A stretch of 39,757 nt of DNA from UBA1422 sp041752735 (GTDB lineage: Bacteria; Bacillota; Clostridia; Peptostreptococcales; Anaerovoracaceae): positions 1 through 39,757 of the forward strand of contig JBGSVW010000005.1 in assembly GCA_041752735.1 (NCBI GenBank), in the 5' to 3' direction. Position numbers and translations under genes: made by a program. Under the pieces are notes generated by a model. That model ran no database searches. It saw only the letters and a list, made by a program, of their open reading frames with translations, and was not told the origin of the DNA. Positions 22,472-29,782 of this stretch are shown piece after piece (position 1 is the stretch's first letter; the number at the start of each line of letters is the position of its first letter).

Positions 22472-23902
22472 ATGAATATGAACGGACAAGTTTTTAGTAA
22501 GGCCGAACAAGATTTGGTTCACCAAAAGTCCATTGACATTTTAGAGAATGTGGGGATTTCATTCCCAGATGAAGGCGTTCTTGCCATGCTGGAACAAAAC
22601 GGTGCAAGTGTGGATTGGGACAAACAAGTTGCAAAAATAAGTGAGGCCATGGTAACGAAGGCTCTGCTTACCGCACCAAAAGAGTTCACCCTGGGTGCGA
22701 GAAATCCAGCCCACGATTTTGCCTTGCCTTCAAGTTATTCTGCACTAAATTTAGACGGAACCGGTGTCTATGCCCTGGATCCGTCAACCGGTGATAAAAG
22801 ATATGGGCTACTACAGGATATTGCCAACGCAGCCAAGATATTTGAAACGGTTTCTATGGGCAAAGTATTGTGGCCGCCCATTGTAGCCGCCGACTGCCCC
22901 GCAGGGACCCGCAATCTCATGGGAGCGGCTACCGCAATGATGCATTGCAGTAAGCATATTCAGGATGAGGTGAAGAACGTCAACGAAATTCCCCTTCTGA
23001 TGGGTATTTTATCCGCTATTCTCGGGGACAAAAAAACCATTCAAGAACGAAAAATCTATTCCGTAACCTATTGCACGGTTGCACCTCTGATGCATGACAA
23101 GGATATGATGTTGGCCAATATGGAATTGGCAAAGATGAATGTGCCAATTTTAGTCTATCCCATGCCGGCTTGTGGCAGCACAGGACCGTACAGCTTGTTT
23201 TCAAATGTCGCATTGGGAAATGCAGAAGCACTATCCGCCATCGTTCTATTTCAACTGACCAACCCTGGCACCCCTTTGATTTTTGGCACTGCCCAGGGAA
23301 TCATTCACAGGAAAACAGGATTGTTTCTGGAAGGAGCTCCTGAGACGGTGCTGCAGGGAGTTGCCATGACGCAAATGGGGAAACGTTATGGGTTGCCTAC
23401 CACGATTGCAGGTTGTCTGACGGATGCCAAAGAACCCGGTATGCAGTCGGTCTTAGAAAAGGTACTGACCACTTTACCCCTGTCCCTTGCTGGTGCTGAT
23501 GTGATACAAGGCATTGGTTTGTTGGAAAGCAGTATGACCCTTTCTCTAGAACAAATTCTCATTGATGCCGAAATCGGTGGTTTGTGCCAGCGCATGCGGG
23601 AAGGAATTGAGGTTTCATCTGAAAAGGATTGTTATGAAGATATTGTTCAAGTGGGGCAGGGAGGGCATTTCCTGAAACAACCTTCCACACGAGCTGGATT
23701 TCGAAGCAAAGAATTCTACGTTCCTTCACTTTTGGATCGGGATACCTATGACGAATGGTGTGACCTGGGATCTCCAAATATGTTTACCGAAGCAAATAAA
23801 AAGGTGAAAGGCATTTTGGCTGCTGAGCCGGAACATCCTCTCACCTTAGATGTTGAAAAACAAATCCGTGAAATCATGGAAGAAATGCGACAGAAAGGCT
23901 AA
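22472..23902 (+). CDS. MttB-family (non-pyrrolysine) corrinoid methyltransferase
   Basis: A 476-residue member of the trimethylamine methyltransferase superfamily. Family marks include IDILENVGISFPDEGVLAML, the central TYCTVAPLMHDKDMMLANM and PACGSTGPYSLFSNVALGNA, and GIIHRKTGLFLEGAPETVL. It has no in-frame amber codon, so it belongs to the Pyl-less group (MtgB, MtpB, MtcB and related), known to demethylate quaternary amines such as glycine betaine, proline betaine or carnitine. The exact substrate cannot be read from sequence. An in-frame TTG lies at 22466, but ATG 22472 is better spaced from AAAGGGGG. The gene converges on phoU with a 3-nt gap and no terminator. Confidence 0.9.
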   Translation: MNMNGQVFSKAEQDLVHQKSIDILENVGISFPDEGVLAMLEQNGASVDWDKQVAKISEAMVTKALLTAPKEFTLGARNPAHDFALPSSYSALNLDGTGVYALDPSTGDKRYGLLQDIANAAKIFETVSMGKVLWPPIVAADCPAGTRNLMGAATAMMHCSKHIQDEVKNVNEIPLLMGILSAILGDKKTIQERKIYSVTYCTVAPLMHDKDMMLANMELAKMNVPILVYPMPACGSTGPYSLFSNVALGNAEALSAIVLFQLTNPGTPLIFGTAQGIIHRKTGLFLEGAPETVLQGVAMTQMGKRYGLPTTIAGCLTDAKEPGMQSVLEKVLTTLPLSLAGADVIQGIGLLESSMTLSLEQILIDAEIGGLCQRMREGIEVSSEKDCYEDIVQVGQGGHFLKQPSTRAGFRSKEFYVPSLLDRDTYDEWCDLGSPNMFTEANKKVKGILAAEPEHPLTLDVEKQIREIMEEMRQKG

Positions 23903-23905
23903 CCC

Positions 23906-24559
23906 TTACTCCATTGCAATTTCTCCTTCGATAGAAAATACAGTTTCTTCGCAGATGTTTGTTGCATAATCGGCAATGCGCTCAAGGTGAGCAGCGACGA
24001 AGGCAAACATAATGTATACCTCTGTATTCCCCTGCTTCTGCGTCGCAAGCTGTATTTGTGTATCATAGACAGTGCGAAACATCTCGTCAATTTCTTCATC
24101 GGCTTTCCATACTTTTCGGGCCATACGAAGGTCCCTGCTTAGGAACGATTGGATGGCATTACTAACCATTTTAGCTGAAAGTTCAGCCATCCTGGGTATG
24201 TTCACCAACTCCTGACCATAGTCAGCGGTTTTTAGTCGCATTGTGTATTTGGCCAGATCTTCACAATGATCGCCGATTCGTTCTAAATCTCGAATCATTT
24301 TCATCACGGAGATGCAGTATCTAAGGTCAGACCCCACAGGCGACTGGGTAGCCAAAAAGCTGAAACATTCCCTTTGGATGTCCTCTTCAAGGTCATCGAC
24401 AACATCCCCGTTATCGATGATTTGCCTTGCCAATTCCGTATCTCTCTCCACTAAAGCTTTAACCGCCATGAGGATGTCTTGCTCTACTTGAGTCGCCATG
24501 GCGATAATCTTGTCATTAATGGATTCCATTTCTTGTATCATTCTAACTCGTGGTACCAT
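23906..24559 (-). CDS. phoU: phosphate transport regulator PhoU
   Basis: A 217-residue protein, the usual PhoU size, with two three-helix PhoU repeats. Each repeat has the metal-binding E/D-x3-D pattern: VVDDLEEDIQRECFS and MIRDLERIGDHCEDLAKYTM in the first, KADEEIDEMFRTVYD and HLERIADYATNICEETVF in the second. PhoU links Pst transporter status to PhoR signalling and restrains phosphate uptake. It begins 12 nt after pstB and is last in the pst operon. Its stop faces the stop of the MttB-family gene across 3 nt. Confidence 0.95.
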   Translation of the reverse strand: MVPRVRMIQEMESINDKIIAMATQVEQDILMAVKALVERDTELARQIIDNGDVVDDLEEDIQRECFSFLATQSPVGSDLRYCISVMKMIRDLERIGDHCEDLAKYTMRLKTADYGQELVNIPRMAELSAKMVSNAIQSFLSRDLRMARKVWKADEEIDEMFRTVYDTQIQLATQKQGNTEVYIMFAFVAAHLERIADYATNICEETVFSIEGEIAME

Positions 24560-24571
24560 ATTGTCCTCCTA

Positions 24572-25333
24572 TCAACCGAATCTTCCTGAAATATAGTCTT
24601 CCGTCCGTTTGTTGTCCGGATTGGAAAAAATCTTTTGTGTAGAATTGATTTCAATCATTTCACCCATGAGAAAAAATGCGGTACGGTCGGAGATCCGGCC
24701 GGCTTGTTGCATATTATGGGTGACGATGATAATAGTATACCGCTTAGCGAGATCCTGCATCAAGTCTTCAATCTTGGATGTGGCAATGGGATCCAATGCG
24801 GAAGTAGGTTCATCCATGAGAACCACCTCCGGGTTGACCGCAAGGCAACGAGCAATGCATAAACGCTGTTGTTGCCCCCCGGATAACCCCATAGCAGGCT
24901 TATGAAGCCGGTCTTTTACTTCATCCCAAAGGGCTACTTCCTTTAATGTTTCTTCCACAATTATATCCAGCTCTGATTTATCATTGATTCCATGGACCTT
25001 TGGACCATAGATGACGTTTTCGTATACGGTTTTTGGGAATGGGTTAGCCTTTTGAAACACCATCCCTACTTTCTTACGTAAATTGGTTACATCATAATCT
25101 TTTTGATAGATATTTTGTCCATCATAGAGGACTTCCCCTTCAACTCTAGAAATGGGAATCAAATCATTCATCCGATTCAAAGTTCTTAGAAAAGTCGATT
25201 TTCCACAACCAGAAGGCCCAATCAACGCAGTAATCTCATGCCTTTTGACTTGCAGGTTGATGTTCCGAAGGGCCTGGAAATCTCCATAATAAAGATTTAG
25301 GCCATTGATTTCAAATGTTTCGTGTTTATCCAT
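24572..25333 (-). CDS. pstB: phosphate ABC transporter ATP-binding protein PstB
   Basis: A 253-residue ABC ATPase at standard length. Walker A is GPSGCGKST, followed by FLRTLNRMNDLIPISRVEGE, a PstB hallmark; the Q-loop is VFQKANPFPKTVYENVIYGP; the signature LSGGQQQRLCIARCLAV; Walker B VVLMDEPTSALDP; and the switch His is in IIIVTHNMQQAGRISDRTAF. It drives phosphate import through PstCA. Its ATG overlaps the pstA stop by 8 nt. Confidence 0.97.
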   Translation of the reverse strand: MDKHETFEINGLNLYYGDFQALRNINLQVKRHEITALIGPSGCGKSTFLRTLNRMNDLIPISRVEGEVLYDGQNIYQKDYDVTNLRKKVGMVFQKANPFPKTVYENVIYGPKVHGINDKSELDIIVEETLKEVALWDEVKDRLHKPAMGLSGGQQQRLCIARCLAVNPEVVLMDEPTSALDPIATSKIEDLMQDLAKRYTIIIVTHNMQQAGRISDRTAFFLMGEMIEINSTQKIFSNPDNKRTEDYISGRFG

Positions 25334-26150
25334 TGACGGTTCTCCTTCCGATAGCGTTTGCTGCCGTATTGATGATAAAGACTATGATAATCAGCAAAGC
25401 TGCCGTTGCATAGGTTTTTTCTTGTGAAATTCCCTCTGATGCCAGAAGGTACAGGTGGACGGACATGGTCCGGGTAGAATCAAAAACACTCAAAGGCATA
25501 TTCAGGGATCCGCCAATCGTCAGTACGACGGCCGCGGTTTCACCGATGGCCCGCCCCAAACCCAGAATAACGCCGGTCAAGATACCGGATTTGCATCCGG
25601 GCAAAACCACTCTGCTGATAGTGTACCATTTGGTAGCTCCCAGCGCCAGACTTCCTTCCCGGTATGACATGGGAACAGTTATGAGGGCCTCCTCGGTGGT
25701 TCTTATAATCGTGGGTAAAACCATGATGGCTAAAGTAAGACCGCCGGCCAAAATAGACCAGCCCATACCCAAGAACACAACGAAGAATGCAAATCCGAAA
25801 AGTCCGAATATGATGGACGGGATACCCGCCAATACTTCTGTAAAGAATCGTATGGCATTGACGATTTTGCCAACCTTGGCATATTCCGTGAAATATACTG
25901 CACCGGCTACCCCAATGGGAGTAGCAATAAGTACGGCCACCGCGGTCACATAAAGTGTACCGACTATGACTGATAGAATTCCACCCTCTTTGCCCATGCT
26001 ACTAGGCTCCTGGGTTAAAAACTCTATACTGATTTCGGGAACGCCCTTGACCAGTATAAATCCAATGATAATTATCAGCGCAGCCAATGTAAAGCCCGCA
26101 ACCAGCCAAATGATACTGAAGAAAAAATTGCTTTGTAATTTCTTTTTCAT
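25326..26150 (-). CDS. pstA: phosphate ABC transporter permease PstA
   Basis: A 274-residue inner-membrane permease with six predicted helices and the coupling EAA loop REGSLALGATKWYTISRVVL, followed by GILTGVILGLGRAIGETAAV. The GEEA-like segment ITVPMSYREG and the AGGLTLAIMVLPTIIRTTEE helix are typical of PstA. It forms the phosphate channel with PstC. It overlaps pstC by 4 nt (ATGA) and pstB by 8 nt. Confidence 0.96.
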   Translation of the reverse strand: MKKKLQSNFFFSIIWLVAGFTLAALIIIIGFILVKGVPEISIEFLTQEPSSMGKEGGILSVIVGTLYVTAVAVLIATPIGVAGAVYFTEYAKVGKIVNAIRFFTEVLAGIPSIIFGLFGFAFFVVFLGMGWSILAGGLTLAIMVLPTIIRTTEEALITVPMSYREGSLALGATKWYTISRVVLPGCKSGILTGVILGLGRAIGETAAVVLTIGGSLNMPLSVFDSTRTMSVHLYLLASEGISQEKTYATAALLIIIVFIINTAANAIGRRTVNG

Positions 26151-27037
26151 GATGCCGCACCCCCAAACCTTCTCATCACTGCCTGAGCAACCACGTTGAG
26201 TAATACGATGATAACGAAGAGGATGATACCTACTGCAAAAAGTGCTTCCTTATGTGATGGTGATGCGTAGGACATTTCCATGGCGATGGTTCCTGTCATG
26301 GTCGCCACAGGATCCAACAAACTCTTAGGCAACACTGCCACATTACCTGTTATCATCAGTACTGCCATGGTTTCGCCAATGGCTCTTCCCATACCCAAAA
26401 TGATAGAGGCAAAGATTCCCGACCGCGCGGCTGGCAAAATTACTTTGGTGATGGTCTCCCTTCTGTCTGCTCCCAGGGCAAGAGATGCTTCCCGATAATC
26501 CTGAGGCACTGCAGAGATTGCATTTTCCGACACACTAACAATGGTCGGTAAAATCATCATGGCCAGAATCAGCGCACCGGCCAAAATACTGAACCCACTG
26601 GTGGAAACATCCGGGTCAAACTTTTGAACGATGGGAACAATATATGTACGGATTGCCGGTACCAACACAATCAATCCAAAGAATCCATACACCACCGAAG
26701 GAATACCGGCCAGTAACTCCACTGCGGACTTAAAAATACCTGCAGAACGTTTTCCTGACACTTCCGCCAGAAATACCGCACAACCGACTCCCGTAGGAAT
26801 TCCGATGGCCAGGGCACCCAACGTCACCGCCAGGCTGCCTGCAATCAGTGGTAAAATTCCATATATCCCGGCGGTTGGGCTCCAGTCCGTTCCAGTGACA
26901 AAGTTGTAAAGTCCGGTCTTTGTAATCACAGGCATCCCGGTGACAAAAATAAATATTGTAATGAGAGCAACCGCTGCGACAGACGCAGCGGCACTTATTC
27001 GAATGATATTCTCAATGATACGTTCATTGGTTTTCAT
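26147..27037 (-). CDS. pstC: phosphate ABC transporter permease PstC
   Basis: A 296-residue permease with a first helix AAASVAAVALITIFIFVTGM, the segment FVTGTDWSPTAGIYGILPLI diagnostic of PstC, and coupling loop QDYREASLALGADRRETITK followed by GIFASIILGMGRAIGETMAV. It pairs with PstA. The frame also has an ATG at 27055, but it lacks a ribosome-binding site, while ATG 27037 is preceded at about 10 nt by AAAGG; I therefore chose the shorter form. The gap to pstS is 36 nt. Confidence 0.95.
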   Translation of the reverse strand: MKTNERIIENIIRISAAASVAAVALITIFIFVTGMPVITKTGLYNFVTGTDWSPTAGIYGILPLIAGSLAVTLGALAIGIPTGVGCAVFLAEVSGKRSAGIFKSAVELLAGIPSVVYGFFGLIVLVPAIRTYIVPIVQKFDPDVSTSGFSILAGALILAMMILPTIVSVSENAISAVPQDYREASLALGADRRETITKVILPAARSGIFASIILGMGRAIGETMAVLMITGNVAVLPKSLLDPVATMTGTIAMEMSYASPSHKEALFAVGIILFVIIVLLNVVAQAVMRRFGGAAS

Positions 27038-27073
27038 TTTGTTGGACCCTTTCATAAGTTGCTCTTCAGTTTA

Positions 27074-27925
27074 CTACATAACTGGGATGAAACCATTTTC
27101 TTCGATTAATGCCTGTCCTTCAGCGCTCATGACAAAGTCGATGAATGCTTGAGCTGCTTCGCTGACTTCTCCGGTTACTCCGTAGATGAAAGGTCTTGAG
27201 ATTGCATAGGTTCCGTCCAATACAGTTTCCTTGGAGATGGACACGCCTTCTACTTCCAAAGCGATAACTGAATCATCCAGGGCTTCCATGGATACATATC
27301 CGATGGATCCGGGGGTGGAACCGACTGCCTGCAGTACTGCGCCTGTGGAAGGCTGTACAATGGCTTTCTTGGTGGTGTTGTCTACTTCATTGCCTGCGCT
27401 GTCTTTTTCCATTACTTTGGTAAGTTCAGTGAATGCACCTCTTGTACCGGAACCTTCTTCTCTGCTAACGACTGTGATTGCCTGGTCTTTTCCGCCAACT
27501 TCTTTCCAGTTGGTGATTTCGCCAATAAAGATCCCTTTGATTTGTTCCAGTGTTAGGTCAGTGACGGTTACGTCGGTGTTGACGATGACTGCAACGCCGT
27601 CTTTTGCGATGACATATTCTTTAACGATGGTTGACTTCTCTTCATCCTTGACTTCTCTGGAAAGTGCACCGATATCGGCAATTGCATCTGCCAGGGATAC
27701 GGCGGCTTGTCCTGATCCACCACCTTGGATTTCCACGGTGATGCCTTCATTGGCTTCCATGAAAGCTGCTGCAAGTTCTTCTGAGAGGGGCTGTACCGAT
27801 GTGGAACCGGCAACGACTACTTTGTCGGATGTCTGCTCTCCGCCACCGCAAGCTGTTAAGCCTGTGATTCCCAGTGCCAGCACCAGTGATAAGACCAAAG
27901 CCTTTTTCATCATTTTCTTTTTCAT
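27074..27925 (-). CDS. pstS: phosphate-binding lipoprotein PstS
   Basis: A 283-residue exported phosphate-binding protein. The N-terminus MKKKMMKKALVLSLVLALG leads to the lipobox LTAC, so the mature protein starts at Cys and is anchored to the outer face of the membrane. Phosphate-binding loops are visible: AGSTSVQPLSEEL, GGGSGQAA and SREEGSGTRGAF. It captures phosphate for PstCAB. The frame is open 24 codons upstream, but ATG 27925 follows GAAAGGAAAGAAAA and gives a normal signal peptide. It heads the operon, 100 nt downstream of the four-repeat PhoP box. Confidence 0.96.
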   Translation of the reverse strand: MKKKMMKKALVLSLVLALGITGLTACGGGEQTSDKVVVAGSTSVQPLSEELAAAFMEANEGITVEIQGGGSGQAAVSLADAIADIGALSREVKDEEKSTIVKEYVIAKDGVAVIVNTDVTVTDLTLEQIKGIFIGEITNWKEVGGKDQAITVVSREEGSGTRGAFTELTKVMEKDSAGNEVDNTTKKAIVQPSTGAVLQAVGSTPGSIGYVSMEALDDSVIALEVEGVSISKETVLDGTYAISRPFIYGVTGEVSEAAQAFIDFVMSAEGQALIEENGFIPVM

Positions 27926-28025
27926 TTTTCTTTCCTTTCGTTCGAGCGCTTGCTCGCATTTATCTCTATTACTTCTGTTTACAGTCTTATCATACACAAT
28001 GAATGTTATCGTATTATTTCATTTA

Positions 28026-28063
28026 GGTTAATGTTGTGTTAAGTATTGTTAAGATTGTGTTAA
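28026..28063 (-). promoter_or_regulatory. PhoP box upstream of pstS (four TTAACA-type repeats)
   Basis: On the minus strand four repeats of TTAAC(A/C) occur at 28058-28063, 28047-28052, 28037-28042 and 28026-28031, spaced 11, 10 and 11 bp. This is the tandem direct-repeat pattern of PhoP binding sites known in Bacillus subtilis (TT(A/T)ACA, about 11-bp period). A -10 candidate follows at 28008-28016 (TAATAC/TACGAT). Phosphate starvation should switch on pstSCAB-phoU here. Confidence 0.85.
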
Positions 28064-28093
28064 GAAAAAGCCCGACAAGAAATTGCCAGGCTT
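28064..28093 (-). terminator. intrinsic terminator of the DUF3795-like gene
   Basis: On the minus strand AAGCCTGGCA and TGTCGGGCTT pair over 10 positions (two G-U pairs, loop of 6) and are followed by TTTTTC. The T run directly abuts the first PhoP repeat. Confidence 0.8.
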
Positions 28094-28097
28094 GGTT

Positions 28098-28670
28098 TCA
28101 TCTTCGTAGTTGCAACAAAATCCCATTTTCTGCAGCTAGCGTATCAAAATATTCTTTTGCTTTCTTGCTATTATTCGTAGAATCCAGAGACGTAACCGTG
28201 TCTTGTTGATTCTTAAGATGTGTCAGTTTAGTCATGGCAACTTCCAAATCCTCTAACGGCAGCAAATTCACCGCTAGACAGAAATAAGATTTTAGTCTTC
28301 CATTATCCCAATCTGCAAGCAAGTCATCCAGGATCAGACTCTTCTTTGATAATTGGTCCAGATATGCTTCTAAACCTTTTAACTTTGCGGTATCCATATC
28401 CGCTGGTACATTCTTATATGTGATAAAGGAATCCTTATGGTTTGTGCCAATATATCTTGCACAAGGGTACTCATTACATAAAAAACAGTACGCCACATCA
28501 TCATGTTTTAGGCTACATGAGATGATACCACAAGCAGGATGTTTCTCATAAAAGTCAGCTCCGCCACAACCTGGGCAACGGGAACTGCCAGTGGTCCTGA
28601 ATCTGGGACATAAGCAACAATTCAGACCACATAACGAGAATTGTGGTGTTTCGCGACTGTATTGTTTCAT
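28098..28670 (-). CDS. DUF3795-like Cys-rich protein
   Basis: A 190-residue protein. The N-terminal 75 residues hold about eleven Cys in zinc- or Fe-S-like groups (LCGLNCCLCP, RCPGCGGADF, ACGIISCSLK, YCFLCNEYPC), the pattern of DUF3795; the C-terminal part is helical and charged, with YLDQLSKKSLILDDLLADWD and a conserved-looking GRLKSYFCLAVNLLPLEDL. Function unknown; the Cys clusters suggest a metal-binding protein. ATG 28670 follows GGTGAGGT at 5 nt; the GTG at 28682 is part of that site. It is a single gene with its own terminator. Confidence 0.75.
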   Translation of the reverse strand: MKQYSRETPQFSLCGLNCCLCPRFRTTGSSRCPGCGGADFYEKHPACGIISCSLKHDDVAYCFLCNEYPCARYIGTNHKDSFITYKNVPADMDTAKLKGLEAYLDQLSKKSLILDDLLADWDNGRLKSYFCLAVNLLPLEDLEVAMTKLTHLKNQQDTVTSLDSTNNSKKAKEYFDTLAAENGILLQLRR

Positions 28671-28770
28671 CGGGTACCTCACCTTTCATTTAGAGTAGTG
28701 ATCTGTACACTATTAATATATACACATACGAAAGACAATGCAAGTTTTCTCTGCTTTTCAAACATTTCCC

Positions 28771-28798
28771 TTGCCAAATCATCGATTTCAGTTATAAT
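28771..28798 (+). promoter_or_regulatory. promoter of tRNA-Pro
   Basis: TTGCCA (28771-28776) and TATAAT (28793-28798) with a 16-bp spacer; the start site near 28805 is about 11 nt before the mature tRNA. Confidence 0.75.
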
Positions 28799-28815
28799 AG
28801 GAATGTACAATTTTT

Positions 28816-28891
<76 letters not shown>

Positions 28892-28892
<1 letters not shown>

Positions 28893-28936
28893 AAAAAGGA
28901 AAGATACTCATGAAGTTGAGTATCTTTCCTTTTTTT
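28892..28936 (+). terminator. intrinsic terminator after tRNA-Pro
   Basis: A 13-bp perfect stem GGAAAGATACTCA/TGAGTATCTTTCC (28898-28910, 28917-28929) followed by seven T. The core stem recurs at 29590-29621. Confidence 0.95.
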
Positions 28937-28948
28937 AGCGATAGTAAT

Positions 28949-28970
28949 GACAGGGTTTGAGACTGCGGCC
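28949..28970 (-). repeat. degenerate inverted copy of the tRNA-Pro T-arm
   Basis: The 22 nt at 28949-28970 are the reverse complement of 28861-28882 (variable-loop end through T-arm of tRNA-Pro) with 19 of 22 identical. Five more bases (AGCGA, 28937-28941) match the adjoining acceptor segment beyond a 7-nt insertion. Confidence 0.7.
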
Positions 28971-29006
28971 GGCAATAACTTTGTTTTGTTTTGTTAATTA
29001 CTATAG

Positions 29007-29012
29007 TATAAT
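29007..29012 (+). promoter_or_regulatory. candidate -10 box of the lipoprotein gene
   Basis: A TATAAT lies 40 nt before the start codon; the upstream TTGTTTTGTTTTGTTAATT repeat offers only weak -35 candidates (TTGTTT at 28986-28991, 15-bp spacer). Confidence 0.45.
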
Positions 29013-29051
29013 TATTTTCATTAGTATTCGAATAAAATGGGAGGATTTGCT

Positions 29052-29537
29052 ATGATAAAAAAAGTGTTATTGATACTATTCTTCGTACTTCTAACAACGG
29101 GGTGTGGAACAGTGGACGATTCTAATGGGTCAAACGACTCAGTTGGAGCCTCTGATATTCAAGGGTATTGGCTACAGATTGAGCGAGACTGGTCTGGAGA
29201 GCTGACTGATTTGACCGATAATCCTTATGCTTATTTAGAAATCACAGATGAGCAATTGTTTTTCTATACTATTTCTTTCGATGAAGACGAAGGATATGGG
29301 GTGGCCAGTAAATATTATATGCTTGAAGCGAACAATATCTATTATGATTACGAGGAATTAGGCAATAGAAGCACCCAGGAAATTGCCGAGAGCTTATATG
29401 GGGGCGCTTTCATCATTTCATTTAGCGATAATAATTTAGTATTGTTGGAATACAATAATGGCATAAATATGGATGATGGATATGAGAAAGACACTTATAA
29501 AAAAATCGATGCTGCAGATTGGCCAATTGAAGAGTAA
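29052..29537 (+). CDS. small predicted lipoprotein, unknown function
   Basis: A 161-residue exported lipoprotein. The signal MIKKVLLILFFVLL is followed by the lipobox TTGC (Cys near residue 18), an Asn/Ser/Asp-rich linker (DDSNGSNDSVGAS), and an acidic mature domain with IQGYWLQIERDWSGELTDL and YAYLEITDEQLFFYTISF, reading like an alternating beta-sheet lipocalin-like or 'lipocalin-fold' domain; that is only an impression. The acidic C-terminus ends DAADWPIEE. ATG 29052 follows GGGAGGATTTGCT; an in-frame ATG at 29037 has no site. It sits between two terminators with nearly identical stems and between two tRNA genes. I do not recognise the family. Confidence 0.75.
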   Translation: MIKKVLLILFFVLLTTGCGTVDDSNGSNDSVGASDIQGYWLQIERDWSGELTDLTDNPYAYLEITDEQLFFYTISFDEDEGYGVASKYYMLEANNIYYDYEELGNRSTQEIAESLYGGAFIISFSDNNLVLLEYNNGINMDDGYEKDTYKKIDAADWPIEE

Positions 29538-29589
29538 TATTAAGTTTAAATAGTATATCAACAATGATGTTAGATCATCTACCAAAAGG

Positions 29590-29621
29590 AAAAAGATACT
29601 CAAGTGATTGAGTATCTTTTT
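29590..29621 (+). terminator. intrinsic terminator of the small lipoprotein gene
   Basis: A perfect 14-bp stem (29590-29603 with 29608-29621) around a GTGA loop, ending in five T. The core AAGATACTCA/TGAGTATCTT is the same as in the tRNA-Pro terminator. The A-rich left flank means it could also act on the minus strand. Confidence 0.85.
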
Positions 29622-29646
29622 GATATCGGATTGGGTATGAACGATT

Positions 29647-29722
29647 TGGTGGGGACAACTGGTTTCGAACCAGTGACCTCTTGCTTGTCGAGCAAGCGCT
29701 CTCCCAGCTGAGCTATGCCCCC
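29647..29722 (-). tRNA. tRNA-Val (anticodon GAC)
   Basis: A 76-nt tRNA with encoded CCA. Acceptor GGGGGCA pairs with TGTCCCC (one G-U), D-arm GCTC/GAGC, anticodon stem CTTGC/GCAAG around loop TCGACAA (anticodon GAC), and T-arm ACTGG-TTCGAAA-CCAGT. Confidence 0.97.
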
Positions 29723-29744
29723 AAAACCAATCCGACTAAAATGC

Positions 29745-29773
29745 ATTGTACCACATTTGAATGTGAGTTTCAC
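29745..29773 (-). promoter_or_regulatory. promoter of tRNA-Val
   Basis: On the minus strand GTGAAA (29768-29773) and TACAAT (29745-29750) are 17 bp apart; the start site near 29738 is about 16 nt before the tRNA. Confidence 0.55.
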
Positions 29774-29782
29774 CCATAAATT

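Noticed and set aside
22472..23902. Pyrrolysine (amber) codon in the MttB-family gene
   Set aside because: The frame runs 476 codons without an internal stop, so it is the non-pyrrolysine type.
25465..26909. Long plus-strand frames opposite pstA and pstC
   Set aside because: They are antisense shadows of well-conserved permease genes, caused by their codon composition.
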